Shown: positions 7,245 through 13,548 of the stretch, one piece after another | Position numbering within the stretch: position 1 is the stretch's first letter | How the letters are laid out: each line of letters opens with the position of its first letter | Assembly: GCA_045604705.1 (NCBI GenBank) | Contig: JAZUOO010000023.1 | Coordinates: 1 to 13,567 of the forward strand | Direction of reading: 5' to 3' | Origin: SIG622 sp045604705 | GTDB lineage: Bacteria > Bacillota > Clostridia > Oscillospirales > CAG-382 | Length of the DNA stretch: 13,567 nt | The notes under the pieces: model-generated | The model's database searches: none | Seen by the model: only the letters and a program-made list of their open reading frames with translations | Told to the model about the DNA's origin: nothing | Position numbers and translations under genes: made by a program

Positions 7245-8696
7245 ATGAATCGAAAACTTGTATTAAATTATCTTGGAAAAATAACCGTCGCCTCAGGTGC
7301 ACTTATGGTTGTTCCCATAATTTGCGCAATAATTTACGGTGAATACGAGAGTCTTGTTTCCTTTGCGATTGTATCGGTATTCTCGATACTTGCAGGAATT
7401 GTCATATGTAAATTTGCAAAACCCAAAAATCAGCTTATGTATGTCAAGGAAGGCTTTGCGATAGTTGCCCTTGCGTGGATTATAATGTCCTTTCTCGGTG
7501 CGTTACCATTTGTTGTAAGTCGTGAAATCCCGAATCTTGCGGATGCTTTTTTTGAAGTTGTCAGTGGATATACAACGACGGGTGCTACTATTCTTTCGGA
7601 TATTGAGGCAATGTCAAAATCCATGCTCCTTTGGAGGAGCTTTACGCACTGGATAGGCGGTATGGGAGTTATTGTATTTGTTATGGCGATACTTCCCAAT
7701 CTCTCCGACAGATCTGTACATATTATGCGTGCTGAAATGCCGGGACCAATGTTTGGTAAGCTTGTACCACGTTCAAAGGATACGGCGAAAATACTGTATT
7801 TTATATATATTGCAATGACGTTGATAATGATTGGCTTCCTGCTTTTCGGCGGCATGTCCTTTTACGAAAGTCTTGTTCACGCATTCGGAACCGCAGGTAC
7901 GGGAGGTTTCAGTTGTAATGCCGACAGCATTCTCAGTTACTCGCCTTATATTCAGTGGGTTGTAACCGTTTTTATGATACTGTTCGGTGTAAACTTCAAT
8001 TTGTATTATTATTTTATTATAAAACGTTCCTTTGCCGCGTTCAAAAGTACGGAATTGCTTGTATATCTTGGAATCGTAGTTTTTTCCGCTGTGGCAATAT
8101 GCGTAAATATAAGCGGTATGTTTGCCGATACCTCGCAGGCGCTGAGACATTCCTCCTTTACGGTTGCAAGTATTATTTCCACAACCGGTTATGCGACAGT
8201 GGACTTTAATTTGTGGCCTGAGTTTTCCAAGGCGATATTGTTTATTCTTATGTTCATCGGAGGCTGCGCAGGTTCTACCGGTGGTGGACTTAAGGTTTCC
8301 AGAATTGTGCTTCTTTTCAAAATGATACTCTCCGAGATACGCCATATGCTTCATCCGAGATCGGTAACTGCGGTACGTCTTGACGGTAAAACAGTTGATA
8401 AATCCACTCTTCACAGCGTTTCGACGTACTTCACTCTTTTTATGGTATGCTACACGGTTATATTTGTCTCACTGTCGCTTATTGAAGCCTCTTTTGATTT
8501 TCAAACAAACTTTTCTGCCGTTGCCGCTTGTATAAACAATGTAGGTCCGGGCTTTGCGGGAGTGGGTCCCACATCCAACTTTGCCGCCTACACCGTTCCT
8601 TCAAAGCTTATACTTTCTGCCGCAATGCTGCTCGGAAGACTTGAAATATTCCCGCTTATTCTGACGTTTTTGCCGCAGACATGGAGGAAGGACTGA
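7245..8696 (+). CDS. trkH: TrkH-family potassium-translocating membrane subunit
   Basis: 483 residues, nearly all membrane helices, with the four pore-loop repeats of the Trk/Ktr superfamily. Filter segments are TTGAT (111-115), GTAGTGG (215-221), STTGY (312-316) and NNVGPG (431-436), each with the key glycine. A basic cytoplasmic loop (~357-380, HMLHPRSVTAVRL) and the LLGRLEIFP motif near the C-terminus are typical. It takes up K+ at the plasma membrane, gated by TrkA encoded just upstream. Ribosome binding is by AAAGGA about 13 bases upstream, in the same 14-base context as before trkA. Between that site and ATG 7245 lies ATG AAC TAG, a two-codon reading frame. KtrB is a close alternative, but the length and the two-module TrkA partner favour TrkH. 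Confidence 0.94.
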   Translation: MNRKLVLNYLGKITVASGALMVVPIICAIIYGEYESLVSFAIVSVFSILAGIVICKFAKPKNQLMYVKEGFAIVALAWIIMSFLGALPFVVSREIPNLADAFFEVVSGYTTTGATILSDIEAMSKSMLLWRSFTHWIGGMGVIVFVMAILPNLSDRSVHIMRAEMPGPMFGKLVPRSKDTAKILYFIYIAMTLIMIGFLLFGGMSFYESLVHAFGTAGTGGFSCNADSILSYSPYIQWVVTVFMILFGVNFNLYYYFIIKRSFAAFKSTELLVYLGIVVFSAVAICVNISGMFADTSQALRHSSFTVASIISTTGYATVDFNLWPEFSKAILFILMFIGGCAGSTGGGLKVSRIVLLFKMILSEIRHMLHPRSVTAVRLDGKTVDKSTLHSVSTYFTLFMVCYTVIFVSLSLIEASFDFQTNFSAVAACINNVGPGFAGVGPTSNFAAYTVPSKLILSAAMLLGRLEIFPLILTFLPQTWRKD

Positions 8697-8698
8697 CT

Positions 8699-8721
8699 CA
8701 TTGATTGCTTCGCAAACAATG
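8699..8721. repeat. Hairpin just after trkH
   Basis: CATTG (8699-8703) pairs with CAATG (8717-8721) and TTGC (8705-8708) with GCAA (8712-8715), closing a TTC loop with one A-A mismatch. No T-tract follows, so it may stabilise the mRNA 3' end, not stop transcription. Downstream, at 8765-8781, lies another small inverted repeat (CAAAAT/ATTTTG). Confidence 0.45.
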
Positions 8722-8790
8722 AAATACAGAATACAAAATGCAAAGTGCAAAATTGAATTGTAAACAAAATGTCAAATTTTGAAAAAACAC

Positions 8791-8819
8791 TTGCATTTAT
8801 TAAATAGTTGTGTTATAAT
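8791..8819 (+). promoter_or_regulatory. Promoter of rplS
   Basis: TTGCAT (8791-8796), a 17-base spacer, then TATAAT (8814-8819). Transcription should start near 8826, giving a ~90-base leader. Confidence 0.85.
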
Positions 8820-8825
8820 TCCGCT

Positions 8826-8900
8826 GTTATGTGTGGGCATATGTCCATTCGTAAATAAAAATCACGGCATTCCTCTGCAAGCTCCGCAAGAATGTCAGTT
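8826..8900 (+). promoter_or_regulatory. Structured leader of rplS, candidate L19 autoregulatory leader
   Basis: GGCATTC (8866-8872) pairs with GAATGTC (8890-8896) with one G-U pair, and inside it TGC (8876-8878) pairs with GCA (8886-8888). A second palindromic element, GGGCATATGTCC, lies upstream at about 8835-8846. Ribosomal protein L19 leaders are known in Firmicutes. This one ends a few bases before the AGGAGG, as an autoregulatory element would. I match it by position and pairing only, not to a covariance model. Confidence 0.45.
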
Positions 8901-8916
8901 ACAGGAGGTAAGTTTC

Positions 8917-9258
8917 ATGAATATCCTTGAAGCTTTTGCAAGCGAGCAGATTAAGAGCGAAGTTCCCGCATTCAACGTTGGTGACACAGTAAGAGTTCAC
9001 AACAGAATCAAGGAAGGCTCAAGAGAAAGAATCCAGCTTTTCGAAGGTACAGTTATTGCTAAGAAGAACGGCGGTATCGCTGAATCCTTCACAGTAAGAC
9101 GTGTAGCTTACGGCTGCGGCGTTGAAAAGACTTTCCCTCTCCACTCTCCCAACGTTGTTAAGGTAGAGCTCGTAAGAGAAGGTAAGGTAAGAAGAGCTAA
9201 GCTTTACTATGTAAGAGACAGAGTTGGTAAGGCTGCTAAGGTAAAGGAAAAGATCTAA
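8917..9258 (+). CDS. rplS: Large-subunit ribosomal protein L19 (bL19)
   Basis: 113 residues, the normal length of bL19. Signature stretches are visible: FNVGDTVRVHNRIKEGSRER, IQLFEGTVIAKKNGG, FTVRRVAYGCGVEKTFPLHSP and the C-terminal VRRAKLYYVRDRVGKAAKVKEKI. L19 sits at the 30S-50S interface and contributes to an intersubunit bridge. ATG 8917 has a perfect AGGAGG (8903-8908) 8 bases upstream; a longer in-frame extension to 8779 would begin upstream of the promoter and is rejected. The usual partners rimM and trmD are not beside it, so the gene is monocistronic here, with its own promoter, leader and terminator. Confidence 0.97.
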   Translation: MNILEAFASEQIKSEVPAFNVGDTVRVHNRIKEGSRERIQLFEGTVIAKKNGGIAESFTVRRVAYGCGVEKTFPLHSPNVVKVELVREGKVRRAKLYYVRDRVGKAAKVKEKI

Positions 9259-9277
9259 GTTCCAACCAAAGAATCAA

Positions 9278-9311
9278 GGGAAGGTTTTGTGCCTTCCTTT
9301 TTCTTTTCTTT
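9278..9311 (+). terminator. rplS terminator
   Basis: GGAAGG (9279-9284) pairs with CCTTCC (9292-9297), with flanking A-T and G-U pairs, and is followed by a long T-rich run to 9311. Confidence 0.85.
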
Positions 9312-9315
9312 AACG

Positions 9316-9367
9316 AAAAAAATTACCACACGATTTCTTGTTCATGGAAATTGTGTGGCTCTTTTTT
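9316..9367. terminator. Bidirectional terminator between rplS and the lipoprotein gene
   Basis: A 12-bp stem with one G-U pair, CCACACGATTTC (9326-9337) and GAAATTGTGTGG (9347-9358). On + it is followed by CTCTTTTTT, and on - by TAATTTTTTT (complement of 9325-9316). It stops transcripts from both convergent genes and backs up the first rplS terminator. Confidence 0.88.
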
Positions 9368-9381
9368 AATTTAGAATAAAT

Positions 9382-10263
9382 TTAGAAAGTTATATTAACA
9401 ACCTCTGTATCGACAATAGTATCCCACTCGCCCGAGTCAAAAACATGGAAAGACAATTCTACATCTTCGATAGTAGTAATTTCGTTCTCTTCAAGGTCAG
9501 AATTCATAAATGTAATGGTATCAACAGCCCGTTTACCTGCAACTACATCACAAGAGAACATAGCATCTACCATAAATCCATTAATGGATACATCCCTGGT
9601 TTGCACAGTTATATCTTCGTCACCTGTATTTTCAATATAAACAACAATGCTGGGGCCAAAGATTGACTCGTCCTCTGCAAGGCCTTTGACTACAATTTTT
9701 ACACCATTTCCATCATAAGCCAGATCTCCGCTATCGTCATAGATATACTCATAGGTATCAGCGATAGAAGTTTTAACCTGAATTGTTTCGGTATCCAGAT
9801 AGGTTTTCCAATCTGCCGTGTCGAAGATATGGAAAGCAAACTCCATATCAGCAACTGCATTAATGCCACAGGTTTCAAAATCCGACTCCATAAAAGTTAA
9901 ACTATCATTGGCCTTTTTTCCATTCACAACATCGACAGACATCATGGTTTGCACCATATAGCCATTGACGGAAGCATCGCGGCACTGGAATGTCAAATCT
10001 TTACCCGAGTTATTCTCAATAAGCAACTTGATTTCAGGACCAAAAATATTATCAACATCAAGACTTTTGGCGGTGATTTTCACACCGGCTTCATCAACAA
10101 GAACTGTCTCACTAATAGTAACCTCACCTACTTCATCAACGGAAACAGTCTCACCGATAGTAACGTCAGATGGATTTTTAACCTCTCCATCAGAAAATTC
10201 GCTACAGGCGACCATAGATATGGTCAAAGTAAGCATAAGTATAATTGATAAGATTTTTTTCAT
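9382..10263 (-). CDS. Lipoprotein with two tandem copies of an unrecognised ~105-residue domain
   Basis: 293 residues. A type II signal peptide (MKKILSIILMLTLTISMVAC) places the lipid-bearing Cys at residue 20. A short direct repeat follows at ~33-60 (VTIGETVSVDE and VTISETVLVDE). Then come two homologous domains, at ~60-165 and ~185-292. Each has the order GVKI, IFGP, IENxxxxDxT, RDxSxNGxM, DVVxGKxAxDxxTFMxSD, then FHxFDxxxWxTxxDTE. The many short strands and the phrase 'IENNSGKDLTF' suggest an immunoglobulin-like beta-sandwich. No enzyme motif is seen. It is most likely anchored to the outer face of the membrane. AAAGGAG precedes ATG 10263 by 9 bases. It is divergent from the XRE gene at 10382 and probably regulated with it. 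Function is unknown. Confidence 0.88.
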   Translation of the reverse strand: MKKILSIILMLTLTISMVACSEFSDGEVKNPSDVTIGETVSVDEVGEVTISETVLVDEAGVKITAKSLDVDNIFGPEIKLLIENNSGKDLTFQCRDASVNGYMVQTMMSVDVVNGKKANDSLTFMESDFETCGINAVADMEFAFHIFDTADWKTYLDTETIQVKTSIADTYEYIYDDSGDLAYDGNGVKIVVKGLAEDESIFGPSIVVYIENTGDEDITVQTRDVSINGFMVDAMFSCDVVAGKRAVDTITFMNSDLEENEITTIEDVELSFHVFDSGEWDTIVDTEVVNITF

Positions 10264-10280
10264 TTTTGTTTTCTCCTTTT

Positions 10281-10349
10281 ATTCGTTTTGTGAGTATAAT
10301 TATACCATATTCGATTTAATTTGTCAAGCGAAACGAATAAAATTATTCT
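10281..10349. promoter_or_regulatory. Overlapping divergent promoters with inverted ATTCGTTT operator-like sites
   Basis: Leftward promoter for the lipoprotein: TTGACA (10327-10322), 17-base spacer, TATAAT (10304-10299), exact consensus. Rightward promoter for the XRE gene: TTGTCA (10321-10326), 17-base spacer, TATTCT (10344-10349). The two -35 boxes occupy the same bases on opposite strands, so RNA polymerase cannot hold both at once. ATTCGTTT (10281-10288) and its exact inverse AAACGAAT (10331-10338) flank the leftward promoter; the second copy lies in the spacer of the rightward one. A partial third copy (ATTCGATTT) begins near 10310. The neighbouring XRE protein is the obvious candidate to bind them. 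Confidence 0.7.
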
Positions 10350-10381
10350 GTAAACGCATAATTACTTATAGAAAGGCAAAA

Positions 10382-10726
10382 ATGGTGAGTGTGATGAAAC
10401 GTATTGCAGAATTAAGGAAATCCGCAGGGCTGAATCAGGTGGGACTTGCATTAAAATTGAATGTATCGCAAAAAATGGTAAGTGCATATGAAACGGGTAC
10501 ACACCAGCCAAGCGTTGAAATACTGCTGCAGCTTTCAAGGATTTTTAATGTTTCCGTTGACTATATTATAGAAAATTCCGATATTAAAGCCACAGCAGAC
10601 AGTTTTTCAAAAAACGGATTGACAAATTCAGAAGTAGAGTTGCTGGATTTATTTAAAAAGCTTGACAAAGAACAGCAATCAAAGGCAATCGGCATAGTTT
10701 TCGCACTTTTGAATTACGAAAAATAA
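10382..10726 (+). CDS. XRE-family transcriptional regulator
   Basis: 114 residues. A Cro/CI-type helix-turn-helix fills residues ~6-62 (IAELRKSAGLNQVGLALKLNVSQKMVSAYETGTHQPSVEILLQLSRIFNVSVDYII). A helical C-terminal region (~75-112, LTNSEVELLDLFKKLDKEQQSKAIGIVFALL) looks like a dimerisation or ligand segment common in this family. ATG 10382 is chosen because GAAAGG (10371-10376) lies 5 bases upstream; ATG 10394 is possible. The frame stays open far upstream on the opposite strand of the lipoprotein gene, but that part is not a gene. It probably controls the divergent lipoprotein and itself. Confidence 0.9.
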   Translation: MVSVMKRIAELRKSAGLNQVGLALKLNVSQKMVSAYETGTHQPSVEILLQLSRIFNVSVDYIIENSDIKATADSFSKNGLTNSEVELLDLFKKLDKEQQSKAIGIVFALLNYEK

Positions 10727-10825
10727 TATACATTAAACGGAGTTTACATCTTTTCTGAATAAAATAAAAAAATCCGCACACAATAGCCGTATCCCAACAA
10801 TTTCCATAAAAGAAAGGAACAGAAA

Positions 10826-11011
10826 ATGATAGTAAAGGTTATTGACGAAAAGTGTATACAGTGCGGTCTTTGTGCAGAGCTTGCACCTGAGGTTTTTGAG
10901 CTTCCCGATGACGGCACAGCAAGAGTAAAGTCTCAGCCGACAAAGGAGAACGAGGATTCTGCAGCTGATGCGGCAAATTCCTGCCCGACAGAAGCGATTG
11001 AGGTGGAGTAA
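10826..11011 (+). CDS. Single-cluster [4Fe-4S] ferredoxin
   Basis: 61 residues. Cluster ligands: C10, C13 and C16 in CIQCGLC, and C53 in SCPTEAI, with the Pro that follows the last ligand. This is the compact one-cluster type, with the second cluster site replaced by a helix-forming region (KENEDSAADAAN). It is strongly acidic, as expected for a soluble electron carrier serving low-potential anaerobic enzymes. GAAAGGA (10812-10818) is 7 bases upstream of ATG. No partner oxidoreductase adjoins it; the XRE gene ends 99 bp upstream and no strong promoter is evident between them. A terminator follows. Confidence 0.94.
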   Translation: MIVKVIDEKCIQCGLCAELAPEVFELPDDGTARVKSQPTKENEDSAADAANSCPTEAIEVE

Positions 11012-11072
11012 AAGCTACGAAACAAATATATTTTTATTGCAGGCATTAAGCTTGGGGAGCAAAATACAAAAT

Positions 11073-11116
11073 GGCGGTGCATCCGAAAAGGATACATCGC
11101 CAATTCTGTTTTTTAT
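11073..11116. terminator. Bidirectional terminator between ferredoxin and galT
   Basis: A 12-bp stem with two G-U pairs, GGCGGTGCATCC (11073-11084) and GGATACATCGCC (11090-11101), with a GAAAA loop. On + it is followed by AATTCTGTTTTTT, and on - by a T-rich ATTTTGTATTTTG. Confidence 0.85.
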
Positions 11117-11118
11117 TC

Positions 11119-12624
11119 TTAGTTATTAACCGCCTCAGCGAACCTCAAGAACGCCGCCTTGCCCTCATCGTTTCTCTTATATACACCTGCGTGCTCAAGA
11201 ACCTTCGCAAATACAATTCCTACCTCGTCCTGAAGTATCTTTGTTACGTTGTCTGCGTTTATTTCCGCATATTTGGAGCTGAAGCTCTTTACCCATTCTG
11301 AGTGCTTGCCGAGGACTTCATCGTATGCAAAGTCCTTACCCGCAACAATTGCATCGCCGAGAAGTGCAAGCTCATTTTTAAGTCTTGCAGGAAGCACCGC
11401 AAGTCCCATAACTTCAATAAGACCGATGTTTTCTTTCTTGATGTTGTGAAGCTCTGCGTGGGGGTGATATACTCCGAGAGGATGTTCCTCGGTGGTAATG
11501 TTATTGCGAAGAACAAGGTCAAGCTCGTACTTATCGCCGTTCTTTCTTGCAATAGGTGTAATTGTGTTGTGCTTTTCTCCATCTGTTTCGGCGAAGATAA
11601 ATGCATCCTTGTCGGTATAGCCTCTCCATGCGGCGAGGATTTTGCTTGCGAGCTCACAGAGTCTGTCGGTGCTTTCGCTTGCGATTCTGATGACAGACAT
11701 AGGCCATTTAACTATACCTGCTTCAACGTCCTCGAAGCCCTTGAATGTGAGCTTTGTTTCAACCGGAGCTTTCGCCATTGCAAAGGTATAATGACCGCCC
11801 TGGAAGTGGTCGTGTGTGAGAATTGAACCACCGACAATTGGGAGGTCTGCGTTTGAGCCTACGAAATAGTGCGGGAACAGCTTTACGAAGTCAAGAAGCT
11901 TTCTGAAGGTTGCGGGATTTATGGACATGGGGGTATGCTCGGAGTTGAACACGATACAGTGCTCGTTATAGTAAACATAAGGCGAATACTGGAAGCACCA
12001 GGGGGTATCGTTTATTGTCAGAGGAATAATTCTGTGGTTCTGACGTGCAGGGTGATTTACTCTGCCCGCATAGCCCTCATTTTCACGGCAAAGCATACAT
12101 TTCGGATAGCCTGCCTGAGGTGCGTTCTTTGCGGCAGCTATTGCCTTGGGGTCCTTTTCAGGCTTTGAAAGATTGATTGTTATATCTATGTCACCGTACT
12201 GCGTGGAAGTTACCCATTTTACGTCCTTTGCAATTCTGTAGCGTCTTATGTAGTCGCTGTCGCAGGAGAGCTTGTAAAAATAGTCCGTAGCTTCAAGAGC
12301 CGACTTTTCATAAAGAGAATAGAACTTGTCTGTAACAACCGACGGTCTTGGAATCATAAGTCCCATGAGCTTTGTATCAAAGAGGTCTCTGTAAGTAATA
12401 CTATCCTCGATAATGCCGTTTGCTGCCGCATAGTCAAGTATCTCTTTGAGGGTTTTCTCAAGATTTACTTCGCCGGAAATGTTTGCGGATTCGTCGGTTA
12501 TTGAATCCATTTTCAGCTCGGACATTATGAGGTTTGTCATGTAGATTTCGTCTCTTTTGTCAAAAAAGCCCTTGTCAAGTCCGTATTTTACAAGTCTTCT
12601 TACGCTTACGTTGATGTCTGTCAT
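11119..12624 (-). CDS. galT: UDP-glucose--hexose-1-phosphate uridylyltransferase, class II GalT
   Basis: 501 residues, the length of the Gram-positive class II GalT (class I enzymes are ~350). It transfers UMP from UDP-glucose to galactose-1-phosphate in the Leloir pathway, in the cytoplasm. Recognisable segments are the N-terminal helical region, CMLCRENEGYAGRVNHPARQ (~176-195), WCFQYSPYVYYNEHCIVF (~209-226) and the HIT-superfamily active site HDHFQGG (~271-277), whose second His is the expected UMP acceptor. The class I HPH motif reads HDH here, as in class II proteins. GAGG (12637-12634) is 9 bases from ATG 12624. galK and galE are not adjacent; the gene stands alone under its own promoter. 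Confidence 0.94.
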   Translation of the reverse strand: MTDINVSVRRLVKYGLDKGFFDKRDEIYMTNLIMSELKMDSITDESANISGEVNLEKTLKEILDYAAANGIIEDSITYRDLFDTKLMGLMIPRPSVVTDKFYSLYEKSALEATDYFYKLSCDSDYIRRYRIAKDVKWVTSTQYGDIDITINLSKPEKDPKAIAAAKNAPQAGYPKCMLCRENEGYAGRVNHPARQNHRIIPLTINDTPWCFQYSPYVYYNEHCIVFNSEHTPMSINPATFRKLLDFVKLFPHYFVGSNADLPIVGGSILTHDHFQGGHYTFAMAKAPVETKLTFKGFEDVEAGIVKWPMSVIRIASESTDRLCELASKILAAWRGYTDKDAFIFAETDGEKHNTITPIARKNGDKYELDLVLRNNITTEEHPLGVYHPHAELHNIKKENIGLIEVMGLAVLPARLKNELALLGDAIVAGKDFAYDEVLGKHSEWVKSFSSKYAEINADNVTKILQDEVGIVFAKVLEHAGVYKRNDEGKAAFLRFAEAVNN

Positions 12625-12666
12625 TGCCTGTTGCCTCGCCTTTCAGTTGGTTGTTGTATCTTTGTA

Positions 12667-12695
12667 ATTATATAACTTTTTCGAGAGTTTGTCAA
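12667..12695 (-). promoter_or_regulatory. Promoter of galT
   Basis: On the minus strand TTGACA (12695-12690), a 17-base spacer, then TATAAT (12672-12667), an exact consensus. No clear operator palindrome is seen beside it. The ~65 bp between it and the stop at 12760 contain no convincing terminator for the upstream operon. Confidence 0.88.
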
Positions 12696-12759
12696 GGGGA
12701 TTGGAATTAAATGTAGTTTTTTCACAGTATGAAGATGTATTTTCTTTCACACCATGCCG

Positions 12760-13182
12760 TCAGTATTTCCGCTGAAGAATGAGATATGTAATATAATATA
12801 TAACAAGCATAAAACAAAGGCAGTAGAAAACAACTTTGGCAATCTCGGAATATCCCGCAATCACCATAGCATATGATGCCATTGCAAATACAAAAACAGA
12901 TATAAAGTATGTTGCTCCTTTGGCTTTGAGAGCTATAGATCTGTTTCGCTCATCTTTTTCCGATATTTCAAGGTGTTTCAGCCTTTTATCACTCCTTAAA
13001 GTGATAATGCAGGATGTAATGCGAATTGCTTTTATGACCGCCAGTACAATACCGAGTTCCATAAAGTTTCGGCACATATCACCATCAAGAAAAACATATG
13101 CCGATAATGCTATAAGTAAAGAAAATATCATCATAATCGTGTGAGCCACGATACGCTTCTTCATTGTTTCTTTGAAATCCAT
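12760..13182 (-). CDS. Four-helix membrane protein with an EKDERN motif (DUF2178-like), partner of the XRE gene
   Basis: 140 residues from ATG 13182, chosen because GGAGG lies 9 bases upstream inside the end of the XRE gene. Helices lie at ~12-30, ~36-56, ~85-105 and ~112-133. A cytoplasmic loop between helices 2 and 3 holds LEISEKDERNRSIALKAKG. The EKDER(N) signature is shared by a loose group of small membrane proteins (DUF2178 and relatives) that are often encoded directly after a compact XRE regulator. The biochemical role is unknown. The gene starts 4 bp after the XRE stop, so the two are one operon and probably translationally coupled. The family assignment is recalled similarity. Confidence 0.82.
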   Translation of the reverse strand: MDFKETMKKRIVAHTIMMIFSLLIALSAYVFLDGDMCRNFMELGIVLAVIKAIRITSCIITLRSDKRLKHLEISEKDERNRSIALKAKGATYFISVFVFAMASYAMVIAGYSEIAKVVFYCLCFMLVIYYITYLILQRKY

Positions 13183-13186
13183 TTCA

Positions 13187-13384
13187 TCATTCCTCCGTAT
13201 AAATAAAAATTTCCTCAATGCTTTTTTCGAAAAATCTTGCGATTCTGAACGCCAGCTGAAGCGATGCCGTATATTTTTCGTTTTCAAGGGAAATTATTGT
13301 TTGTCTTGTGACTCCGAGTGCAAGGGCAAGCTCGTCTTGTGTTATCCCCTTTTGCTTGCGTAAATCTTTTATGTTGTTTTCCAA
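13187..13384 (-). CDS. Compact XRE-family regulator with a TTG start
   Basis: 65 residues, almost only a helix-turn-helix domain: IKDLRKQKGITQDELALALGVTRQTIISLENEKYTASLQLAFRIARFFEKSIEEIF. The start is TTG 13384 with GGAGGT (13396-13391) 6 bases upstream. An in-frame ATG at 13441 is rejected because it lies upstream of the promoter's -10 box. Such 65-70 residue regulators typically repress their own operon, which encodes a small membrane protein. Here the membrane protein gene follows after 4 bp. A perfect palindrome at 13404-13421 is the likely operator. Confidence 0.9.
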   Translation of the reverse strand: MENNIKDLRKQKGITQDELALALGVTRQTIISLENEKYTASLQLAFRIARFFEKSIEEIFIYTEE

Positions 13385-13403
13385 GGTTTCACCTCCGTAT
13401 AAT

Positions 13404-13421
13404 TGTAAAGTCGACTTTACA
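13404..13421. promoter_or_regulatory. Perfect 18-bp palindrome, candidate operator of the XRE operon
   Basis: TGTAAAGTCGACTTTACA reads the same on both strands. It lies 6 bases downstream of the -10 box, over the expected transcription start, and 7 bases upstream of the GGAGGT. A protein bound here would block initiation. The 65-residue XRE protein encoded next is the likely ligand. Confidence 0.75.
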
Positions 13422-13427
13422 TTTATA

Positions 13428-13456
13428 AGTATAACATACACATTTCAAAATGTCAA
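13428..13456 (-). promoter_or_regulatory. Promoter of the XRE/membrane-protein operon
   Basis: On the minus strand TTGACA (13456-13451), a 17-base spacer, then TATACT (13433-13428). Confidence 0.82.
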
Positions 13457-13516
13457 GCGTATTTTACATTTTTAGATATATGCCTAAAAGTATTGTCCAC
13501 ATTTTGTTTAATGGCA

Positions 13517-13548
13517 ACAAAAAACGCCGCACCCGAAGATACAGCGTT
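13517..13548 (-). terminator. UUCG-capped intrinsic terminator of a gene beyond the right edge
   Basis: On the minus strand AACGCTGTATC (13548-13538) pairs over 11 positions, including G-U pairs, with GGTGCGGCGTT (13533-13523). The loop is TTCG closed by C-G, the extra-stable C(UUCG)G form, and TTTTTTG follows. It shows that a leftward transcript ends here. The gene itself is outside the window; no coding end can be assigned in the last 19 bases. Confidence 0.8.

Noticed and set aside
8720..8781. Possible small repeat element (tandem-like ATGCAAAG/GTGCAAAA and CAAAAT/ATTTTG) between trkH and rplS
   Set aside because: Copies are short and AT-rich and could arise by chance. There is no second full copy in the window.
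8779..8916. Longer N-terminus for L19 starting at 8779
   Set aside because: The start would lie upstream of the rplS promoter, and AGGAGG is ideally placed for ATG 8917.
9965..10726. A 253-residue + strand open frame that includes the XRE protein
   Set aside because: Its first ~140 residues are antisense to the lipoprotein gene and cross the divergent promoters. The ribosome binding site at 10371 supports the short form.
13183..13287. Longer N-terminus for the four-helix membrane protein
   Set aside because: The extension overlaps the XRE gene in another frame with very basic, unlikely sequence. ATG 13182 has GGAGG 9 bases upstream.
13385..13441. ATG 13441 as start of the compact XRE protein
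   Set aside because: It lies upstream of the -10 box, so it would not be in the mRNA. TTG 13384 has a strong GGAGGT.
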